From: Longimicrobium sp.
Lineage (GTDB): Bacteria > Gemmatimonadota > Gemmatimonadetes > Longimicrobiales > Longimicrobiaceae
Assembly (NCBI RefSeq): GCF_035474595.1
Contig: NZ_DATIND010000044.1
Span: 113,502-177,501, forward strand
Reading direction: 5' to 3'
DNA length: 64,000 nucleotides
Part shown: positions 58,486 through 64,000 of the stretch, piece by piece
Layout: every line of letters starts with the position of its first letter
Position numbering within the stretch: position 1 is the stretch's first letter
Position numbers and translations under genes: made by a program
Notes under the pieces: generated by a model
Databases searched by the model: none
What the model saw: only the letters and a program-made list of their open reading frames with translations
Told to the model about the DNA's origin: nothing

Positions 58486-58558
58486 CCAGGCTCCCGATCG
58501 GTCTCGATGCAGTGATGCACAGATGCCATGCAGATCTGCAAGATCGCGGACAAACTAA

Positions 58559-58586
58559 GCCCCTCGCCCGGTTGCGGGAGAGGGGC
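58559..58586 (-). terminator. Hairpin after the 58617-59042 gene
   Basis: GCCCCTC and GAGGGGC pair with further inner pairing; on the minus strand TTAGTTTGTCC follows. It also belongs to the CTCTCCC-type hairpin set seen at 55437 and 55578. Confidence 0.6.
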
Positions 58587-58616
58587 ACGGGTTGTGGCAT
58601 GCACATCGGCGGCGAA

Positions 58617-59042
58617 TCAGGCCGGCGGCGGCTCGGCGCCGGGCGATTGCACGAACCACTTCTGCAACTCCAGGAAGCGCTCGAAGGTGGCGAACGCATC
58701 GTCGGGCGCGCATTCGCGCGTCCAGCGGCGCGGCTCGTCGAAGGCCTCGATGTACTCGAAGGCGATGCGGCCCCCGGGCGTCTGCTCGATGCGCAGGACG
58801 TTCGCGGTGCGGCTCACCTCGGGCGTCTGCGAGACGAACAGCGTGAGGTGCGAGGTCTGCCCGAACACGCCGGAGACGTACGGCGACGCGATGATCTGCT
58901 CGACCAGCCGGTGCATCGCCGGCTGCCGGCCATCATCGTACCGTCCGGCGATCGCCGCCCACGAATGCGCCGGGTAGCCGGGAGGGAGGTGGCTGAGCGG
59001 CCGGCGCAGGCCGGGCCAGGTCTGCGTCTCGCCTTCGCTCAC
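58617..59042 (-). CDS. Small protein of unknown function coupled to recJ
   Basis: The 141-residue soluble protein has no motif I recognise; it is rich in aromatic residues (for example ASPYVSGVFGQTSHLTLFVS near residue 56, FATFERFLELQKWFVQ near 115). Its GTG start at 59042 overlaps the recJ stop (GTGA), so the two are translated together, suggesting a linked function or simple co-expression. Confidence 0.65.
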   Translation of the reverse strand: MSEGETQTWPGLRRPLSHLPPGYPAHSWAAIAGRYDDGRQPAMHRLVEQIIASPYVSGVFGQTSHLTLFVSQTPEVSRTANVLRIEQTPGGRIAFEYIEAFDEPRRWTRECAPDDAFATFERFLELQKWFVQSPGAEPPPA

Positions 59043-60769
59043 TGCGCGGGCCTCAGGTCCACGATCTTGGCCTGCAGCGAGGCGCGGCCGTTGTAATGGT
59101 TCTCTTCCAGCCGGAAGGCGACGTCCAGCGGCCCGCCGGCGACCCAGGGCTCGCGGCCGCGCTCCGCCATCCCGAAGCCGATGGCGTCCATCGTCCGCCC
59201 CTGCGCGCCCAGGGTGAGCTTCAGGTGCTTCTCGCCGACGACGCGCGGATCGCCGACCACGCCCACGCGGCGCGCGGCGAACACCGGCGTGGCGTTCCCC
59301 ATTCCGAACGGGCCGGCGTGGCGGAGCATGCGCGCCAGGTTCTCGTCGGCGTGGTGAAGCTCCACCTCCAGGTCGATCCTCACCTCGGGGATCAGCCGGT
59401 CGGGGTCCAGCACGCTGTGCGCGTGGGCGTTGAAGTCCGCGCGGAAGGCGTCTACCCGGTCGGGGCGGATGCTGCATCCCGCCGCCATCCGGTGCCCGCC
59501 GAAGCGCGCCAGGTGCCCGGAGCAGGCGCGCATCGCCTCGTACAGGTGGAAGCCGGGAATGGAGCGCGCGCTCCCCTTTCCATCCTCATCCCCCTTGAGC
59601 GCGATCAGCACGGTGGGCCGGTGGATGCGCTCGACCACGCGCGAGGCCACGATCCCGATCACCCCCGGGTGCCAGTCCTGCTCGGCGAGCACCACGCCCC
59701 AGTCGCGCGCGGGGTCGAAGGTGCGCTCCAGCACCTGCATCGCCTGCTTCAGCGTCTCGCCGTCCACGCTCTGGCGCCAGCGGTTCTCCGTCTCCAGCTG
59801 TAGCGCGATCTCGTGCGCCTCGCGGTCGTCGTCGGTCAGCAGCAGGCGCACGCCGCGCAGCGCCTCGCCCATGCGGCCCACGGCGTTGATGCGGGGGGCC
59901 AGCACGTAGCCGACCTGCGACGCGCTGACGTCGCCCTTGTCCAGCAGCCCGGTGATCTTCAGCAGCGCGCGCAGCCCCGGGTTGGGCGTCTGGGGCAGCA
60001 CCTTCAGCCCCCAGCGCACCAGCGCGCGGTTCTCGCCGGTGAGCGGCGCCAGGTCGGCGATGGTGGCGACGGCGACCAGATCGAGGAAAGCGTGCAGCCG
60101 GGCGCGGGGGAAGGCGAGCGCGTCCGCCACCGCGCAACAGACCTTGTACGCCACGCCCACGCCGGCCAGCGACTTGTCGGGATACGGACAGTCGGCGCGG
60201 TTGGGGTTCACCACCGCGACGCAGGCGGGGAGCGTGGGGCCGGGGGTGTGGTGGTCGGTGACGATGACGTCGATGCCGAGCGAGCAGGCCCGCTCCACCG
60301 CGTCGTGCGCCACGATGCCGCAGTCGCCGGTGAGGATGAGCGCGGCGCCGATGCGCTGCGCCTCGCGGATCCCGGCGTCGGACAGGTCGTAGCCGTCCTG
60401 CAGGCGGTGGGGGACGAAGGGCAGCGCCTTCGCCCCCATCATCCCCAGCGCGCGGACGAAGAGCGCGGTGGAGCAGATCCCGTCCACGTCGTAGTCGCCG
60501 TGCACCAGGACGGTCTCGCCGGCGCGGATCGCGCGGACGATGCGCTCCACCGCGTCGCCCATTCCCGCAAGCGACTGCGGCGCATGGATCTGCCCCTCGT
60601 GCGGGCGCAGGAACTCGCGCACCGAGTCCGGCTCGCCGAAGCCGCGCTGCACCAGCAGCCGGCAGAGCGCGGGCGGCAGGCGAAGCTCGCGCGAAAGGCG
60701 GTCCACGCGGGCGGCGTCGGGGGCGGCGGGAAAGACCCAGCGGCGGGTCGCCTGGAGGGGGGGCTGCAT
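59039..60769 (-). CDS. recJ: Single-stranded-DNA-specific exonuclease RecJ
   Basis: The 576-residue 5'-3' exonuclease acts in recombination and mismatch repair. The DHH phosphoesterase motifs are HGDYDVDGICS near residue 78, TGDCGIV near 136, TDHHTPGP near 158, DLVAVATIADLAPL near 217, and the DHHA1 domain GHRMAAGCSI near 435. Length matches the family. The start is the ATG at 60769; the open frame extends upstream through repeat DNA. Confidence 0.96.
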   Translation of the reverse strand: MQPPLQATRRWVFPAAPDAARVDRLSRELRLPPALCRLLVQRGFGEPDSVREFLRPHEGQIHAPQSLAGMGDAVERIVRAIRAGETVLVHGDYDVDGICSTALFVRALGMMGAKALPFVPHRLQDGYDLSDAGIREAQRIGAALILTGDCGIVAHDAVERACSLGIDVIVTDHHTPGPTLPACVAVVNPNRADCPYPDKSLAGVGVAYKVCCAVADALAFPRARLHAFLDLVAVATIADLAPLTGENRALVRWGLKVLPQTPNPGLRALLKITGLLDKGDVSASQVGYVLAPRINAVGRMGEALRGVRLLLTDDDREAHEIALQLETENRWRQSVDGETLKQAMQVLERTFDPARDWGVVLAEQDWHPGVIGIVASRVVERIHRPTVLIALKGDEDGKGSARSIPGFHLYEAMRACSGHLARFGGHRMAAGCSIRPDRVDAFRADFNAHAHSVLDPDRLIPEVRIDLEVELHHADENLARMLRHAGPFGMGNATPVFAARRVGVVGDPRVVGEKHLKLTLGAQGRTMDAIGFGMAERGREPWVAGGPLDVAFRLEENHYNGRASLQAKIVDLRPAQ

Positions 60770-60925
60770 GGAGTGAAAGCTACTCACGCGCCTCGCCCGG
60801 TTCAAGCCGTGGACACAACCGGTTGGGGGAGATGTGGATGGCGGATACAAGAAGATGGACGGGCGGGGAGTCGGGGCGCTCCATCTCCGGAGAATTGAGA
60901 TTCCCGCGCTCGCCGAGGCTGAGAA

Positions 60926-60976
60926 GGCGAATGAATTCGCGGCAACAACTGCCCCAAGCCCGCCTTCGCGGACTCC
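60926..60976 (+). repeat. Two-hairpin dispersed element, single copy F
   Basis: Hairpin 1 GCGAATGAATTCGC (60927-60940), linker GGCAACAACTGCCCCAAG and hairpin 2 with CCGCCTTCGCGG. It has a changed linker compared with the others. The 330-bp gap upstream of recJ holds no gene. Confidence 0.85.
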
Positions 60977-61097
60977 CTCTCCGGCATCCCGGCGTATCAC
61001 CGGCACACCGGAGTCCGCGGTGAGATGAACCGCGCAGGCGCCGCCGCCGGCGGCCGGGGCGACCCACGCTCGATCAGGTTGAATCCGCCCCGAACAC

Positions 61098-61289
61098 TCA
61101 GTGGGCGAAGATGAAGACGACGCCGGCGAGGAGGAAGAGGACGATGAGGCCCAGCAGGATCCCCATGCGCGGGCTGGGGCGCGAGGGGGGGATGCGGGGC
61201 GGCTCCTGCTTCACGGGCTGGGACCCGCCCTCGAAGGGCGGCTCGCGGTCGGTTGCCACGTCGTTCTCCATCTCCACCGGTTGATCCAT
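61098..61289 (-). CDS. Small tail-anchored membrane protein of unknown function
   Basis: The 63-residue protein has an acidic and proline-rich N-terminus and one C-terminal membrane helix (MGILLGLIVLFLLAGVVFIF, about residues 42-61). I do not recognise it. The ATG at 61289 is chosen; a TTG at 61337 is possible and would give 79 residues. Confidence 0.5.
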   Translation of the reverse strand: MDQPVEMENDVATDREPPFEGGSQPVKQEPPRIPPSRPSPRMGILLGLIVLFLLAGVVFIFAH

Positions 61290-61340
61290 CGTTCGGGCGG
61301 CGGGGGATGGCGCAACGGGCGTGCCGGGGGGTTCCAAAAG

Positions 61341-61521
61341 AAGTCCTAAGTCCTAAGTCCCAAGTCCTAAGTGACTTCAGTGGTTGAGACATCGATCGGC
61401 CTCAGCACTCAGCACTCAGCACTCAGCACTCAGCACTCAGCACTCAGCACTCAGCACTCAGCACTCAGCACTCAGCACTCAGCACTCAGGACTTAGGACT
61501 TAGGACTTAGGACTTAGGACT
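61341..61521. repeat. CTCAGCA 7-bp array flanked by inverted GGACTTA arms
   Basis: Twelve 7-bp CTCAGCA units (61401-61484) lie between AAGTCCTAAGTCCTAAGTCC (from 61340) and GGACTTAGGACTTAGGACTT (about 61488-61515). The flanks are inverted relative to each other. The arms match those at 36784-36890. It occupies the gap between the tail-anchored gene and the zinc-ribbon gene. Confidence 0.92.
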
Positions 61522-61668
61522 AGAAGCTCGGGCAGCCGCGGAGATCGGGACCGCGATGCAACATCGCGCCGCACCGGAACGTAGAACCCTCCGGCTTGCC
61601 ATCCGCCCCACCCGGGCCGATGTTGCCGCAGCCCAATCCACCGCCGCCGAACCCGACGCGTCTGCCTG

Positions 61669-62496
61669 ATGAAGAAGTGCCGCTACTGCGCCGAGGAGAT
61701 CCGGGACGAAGCCATCATCTGCCGCTACTGCGGCCGCTCGCAGGACGACCTCGCCCCCACCGGCGAGCCGTCGGCCGCGGCGGGTGCGGCCGCGGGTGCG
61801 TCGGCCGGCGCGCAGGCGGACGGGCGGAATCGGCTCCTCATCCCCCTGACGATCGTGGGTGCGGTGGTGGCTGCCGGGATCATCGCGCTGCTCACGCTGG
61901 GCGGCGGCGGGCGGCGCACCGCGGGCGCGGCGGGCGACTCCGTCGGCGACAGCCTGCGCCTGGTGCGCGACTCCTTCCCCGCGTTCGCCACGCTCCCCGG
62001 CGAGCGCGTGGCCGCGGCGGATCCCGACGAGCCCGCGCCGCCGCCCCCGCCGCCCCCGCCGCCGCCTCCCCCGCCGCCCGCGACCGGCGACGTGGTGGAC
62101 GTGCCGGAACTGAAGATCGCCGCGGGGCAGTACCACTACTACGGCTTCGAGGTCGCCGACGAGCGCCCCTGCCGGCTGCGCGGCCGCATCGAGACCACCG
62201 CCGGCGGGCGCCACGACACCGACGTGATGGTGCTGGACCGCGACGGCTTCGCCAACTTCCAGTACAACCGCCGCTTCGCCACCGTCTTCGCCGCCCCGCG
62301 CACCGCGGCGGTCACGCTCGACGTGCCGCTTCCCGGGCCGGGGAGCTACTTCCTGGTCCTCTCCAACCGCTTTTCCACCTTCACCGGCAAGCAGGTGAAG
62401 GTGGAGAACGTCCGCTGGATCTGCTCCGACGACCTCCCCGCCCCCGAGCCCGACTCGGCCGCGGCGGAGGGGGAGGACGAGAACCCCGAGCCGTAG
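61669..62496 (+). CDS. Zinc-ribbon membrane protein with polyproline linker and extracytoplasmic beta-domain
   Basis: The 275-residue protein starts with a double-CxxC zinc ribbon (KKCRYCAEEIRDEAIICRYC, residues 2-21), has one membrane helix (about 57-78), a long poly-Pro linker near residue 124-138, and a beta-rich C-terminal domain (ELKIAAGQYHYYGFEV near 147, YFLVLSNRFSTFTGKQVKVE near 227) like pre-peptidase C-terminal or jellyroll domains. Function unknown; the ribbon would face the cytoplasm and the beta-domain the periplasm. Confidence 0.7.
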   Translation: MKKCRYCAEEIRDEAIICRYCGRSQDDLAPTGEPSAAAGAAAGASAGAQADGRNRLLIPLTIVGAVVAAGIIALLTLGGGGRRTAGAAGDSVGDSLRLVRDSFPAFATLPGERVAAADPDEPAPPPPPPPPPPPPPPATGDVVDVPELKIAAGQYHYYGFEVADERPCRLRGRIETTAGGRHDTDVMVLDRDGFANFQYNRRFATVFAAPRTAAVTLDVPLPGPGSYFLVLSNRFSTFTGKQVKVENVRWICSDDLPAPEPDSAAAEGEDENPEP

Positions 62497-62558
62497 GCGC
62501 ATCGCCCAACCCTTCCGCGTCGGCCCATCCCGCCGCCGCCCGCGCGAAACATCCGTCC

Positions 62559-62611
62559 TTGACGCGGGGGGAAGCCCGGGCCTACTCTGCACCATCTGCG
62601 TAACCGGTTAC
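62559..62611 (+). promoter_or_regulatory. Promoter and palindromic operator of the LacI-type gene
   Basis: TTGACG (62559-62564) and TACTCT (62583-62588) are spaced by 18 bp. The palindrome GTAACCGGTTAC (62600-62611), a LacI/GalR-type operator form, lies at the expected transcription start, which fits self-repression. Confidence 0.65.
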
Positions 62612-62627
62612 ATCCCGCTTCCCTCCG

Positions 62628-63683
62628 GTGTTTTCCGTGGCACGACCGTTTCTCTCCCCCGCGGCCGGCGGCGCGTCCGCGCGCGTGACCATCAAGGACG
62701 TGGCGCGGGCCGCGGGCGTCTCCGTGGCCACGGTGTCGCGGGTGCTGAACGCCAGCGGCGCGGTGGCCGGCGAGACGCGCGACCGCATCCACCGCGTGGC
62801 CGAGGAGCTGCGCTTCATCCCCAACGACGCGGCGCGCTCGCTCAGCACGCGGCGCACGGCCATGCTGGGCGTGCTCCTTCCCGACCTGCACGGCGAGTTC
62901 TTCAGCGAGGTCATCCGCGGGCTGGACCAGGCGGCGCAGGCGCGCGGCTTCCACCTTCTCCTCTCCAGCAGCCACACCGTCCGCGACAACGTGGAGGCGG
63001 CGCTGCGGGCCATGCGCGGCCGCGTGGACGGCGTGGTGGTGCTCTCGCCCTACGTGGACCTGGCCGTTCTCGCGGCCAACCTGCACGACAGCGTTCCCGC
63101 GGTGCTGGTGAACCCGCCGGTGGAGTCGGACGAGTTCGACACGCTGCGGGTAGACAATTACGGCGGGGCGCGGGAGATGGTGAGGCACCTGGGCGCGCAC
63201 GGGCACCGGCGCATCGCCATGCTCTGCGGCCCGCGGCACAACTTCGACGCGGGCGAGCGGCTGCGCGGCTACCGCGCCGCGCTGGAGGAGATGGGGATCG
63301 CCCCCGACCCGGCGCTGGAGCTTCCCGGCGACTTCACCGACGAGGCGGGCTACGCGGCGGCGGAGGCGGTGCTGGCGGCGGATCCCCGTCCGACGGCAGT
63401 CTTTGCGGCGAACGACTCCATGGCCATCGGGCTGATCAGCGGGCTGCGGCAGGCGGGCGTCCCGGTTCCCGGCGGCGTGGCGGTGGCGGGCTTCGACGAC
63501 ATCCCCATCTGCCGCTACCTGACGCCGCCGCTCTCCAGCGTGCACGTGTCCATCAGCGAGCTGGGCGCCCGCGCCATCGAGCACCTGGTCCGCGCCGTCG
63601 AGGCCGGCAGCCGCCACCCGCGCGCCCGCGAAACGCTGCCGACCCGCTTGGTGATCCGCGACTCGTGCGGCGGCCACGCATAG
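62628..63683 (+). CDS. LacI-family transcriptional regulator
   Basis: The 351-residue regulator has an N-terminal HTH (VTIKDVARAAGVSVATVSRV near residues 20-39, with the hinge helix ARSLSTRRT near 67) and a periplasmic-binding-like sugar domain (LGVLLPDLHGEFFSEVIRGL near 79, AGFDDIPICRYLTPPLSSVH near 285). It likely binds a carbohydrate. The start is a GTG at 62628 or 62637. An exact palindrome just upstream is a probable self-operator. Target sugar genes are not in the window. Confidence 0.93.
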   Translation: MFSVARPFLSPAAGGASARVTIKDVARAAGVSVATVSRVLNASGAVAGETRDRIHRVAEELRFIPNDAARSLSTRRTAMLGVLLPDLHGEFFSEVIRGLDQAAQARGFHLLLSSSHTVRDNVEAALRAMRGRVDGVVVLSPYVDLAVLAANLHDSVPAVLVNPPVESDEFDTLRVDNYGGAREMVRHLGAHGHRRIAMLCGPRHNFDAGERLRGYRAALEEMGIAPDPALELPGDFTDEAGYAAAEAVLAADPRPTAVFAANDSMAIGLISGLRQAGVPVPGGVAVAGFDDIPICRYLTPPLSSVHVSISELGARAIEHLVRAVEAGSRHPRARETLPTRLVIRDSCGGHA

Positions 63684-63705
63684 GAGCGGGAGACTTCACG
63701 CGGGG

Positions 63706-63752
63706 GGCGAATGAATTCGCGGCAACAACCGCACAAAGTCCCTGCGGGACTG
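63706..63752 (+). repeat. Two-hairpin dispersed element, single copy G
   Basis: Hairpin 1 GCGAATGAATTCGC (63708-63721), linker GGCAACAACCGCACAA and hairpin 2 AGTCCCTGCGGGACT. The rest of the 317-bp end region holds a GACGTCATCCTGAG fragment (63863) and the 80-bp repeat copy 2. Confidence 0.9.
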
Positions 63753-63862
63753 CCCCCCCGGCCTCGCGCGGCGGTTCGGACACGGTGCGGGCCGTAATCG
63801 CGGGTCCGGCATGGAATACCAGGTCCAGAAAATGAGTCTGTGCTTCCGCGCCGGCCCCGCCC

Positions 63863-63876
63863 GACGTCATCCTGAG
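63863..63876 (+). repeat. Fragment of the GACGTCATCCTGAG repeat
   Basis: GACGTCATCCTGAG occurs here as at 2151 and 20191, followed by different sequence. Confidence 0.55.
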
Positions 63877-63920
63877 TCGAACACCGCGCTGCGCGCGACC
63901 ACGGAGGATGAAAGGACAGT

Positions 63921-64000
63921 GGTCGTGAGCGCTGATGCCACAGAATGAGCGGATCAGCCTCGCGCAGTTTGCGAGGCTTCCCGTAGTTGTTGCTGCGACT
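63921..64000. repeat. 80-bp dispersed repeat, copy 2 (cut by window end)
   Basis: It aligns without gaps to 6921-7000; the last 40 bases differ at one position. The hairpin GCGACTTCAGTCGC expected next lies beyond the window end. Confidence 0.9.

Noticed and set aside
1..64000. tRNA, rRNA, tmRNA genes, or prophage and insertion sequences
   Set aside because: I looked for T-loop signatures, rRNA motifs, transposase DDE motifs and integrases and saw none. The smpB gene is not accompanied by a recognisable ssrA.

Overview
The window is very GC-rich chromosomal DNA from a Gram-negative-type bacterium. Lipoprotein signals, secreted beta-propellers and envelope proteases recur, and no phage, plasmid, rRNA or tRNA gene was seen. 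The mix of core genes (glyA, glyQS, pyrF, smpB, rsmA, rsmD, coaD, recJ, rex, pta), the many secreted proteins of unknown role and the style of the intergenic repeats remind me of Gemmatimonadota of the Longimicrobium type. That assignment is inference from general familiarity, not a database result.

Layout. 1-11 kb: an ATP-grasp/flavin-oxidoreductase pair, a secreted protein and a diheme cytochrome c, a short carboxypeptidase-regulatory-like protein, glyA, an M13 metallopeptidase lipoprotein and a LysR regulator. 11-17 kb: a large nuclease-helicase fusion and a BNR-repeat lipoprotein. 17-21 kb: an iron-uptake locus (two FeoA-type proteins, FeoB, a tiny Cys-rich membrane protein) behind a possible Fur site, then a 63-residue peptide that looks like an orphan RiPP precursor. 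21-26 kb: an orphan solute-binding lipoprotein, a divergent HTH/TPR pair and small unknown proteins. 26-36 kb: minus-strand genes for acyl-CoA and branched-chain amino acid catabolism (thiolase, 3-hydroxyacyl-CoA dehydrogenase, acyl-CoA dehydrogenase, leucine dehydrogenase), a CPBP protease and an overlapping arginine-deiminase-like/exonuclease/MBL trio. 36-50 kb: rex with its own operator, Fpg-type glycosylase, LVIVD propeller, glycyl-tRNA synthetase, HD-GYP protein, pyrF, amidase-smpB and a secreted propeller. 50-64 kb: a HigBA-like toxin-antitoxin pair, a partner-switching module (STAS, anti-sigma kinase, SpoIIE phosphatase) coupled to rsmA, pta, a DUF433 antitoxin with a frameshifted DUF5615-type toxin, coaD-rsmD, recJ and a LacI-type regulator with a palindromic operator.

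Coding strategy. Many minus-strand operons use 4-nt GTGA or ATGA stop/start overlaps, which fix several starts and argue for translational coupling.

The most unusual non-coding signal is a family of dispersed elements of about 50 bp made of two hairpins joined by a conserved linker. The stems differ between copies by paired, compensatory changes. Copies occur singly, in tandem, or as face-to-face pairs, alongside 7-8 bp satellite arrays in the same intergenic regions. The best candidate for undescribed biology among the proteins is the orphan RiPP-like precursor at 20647-20838.
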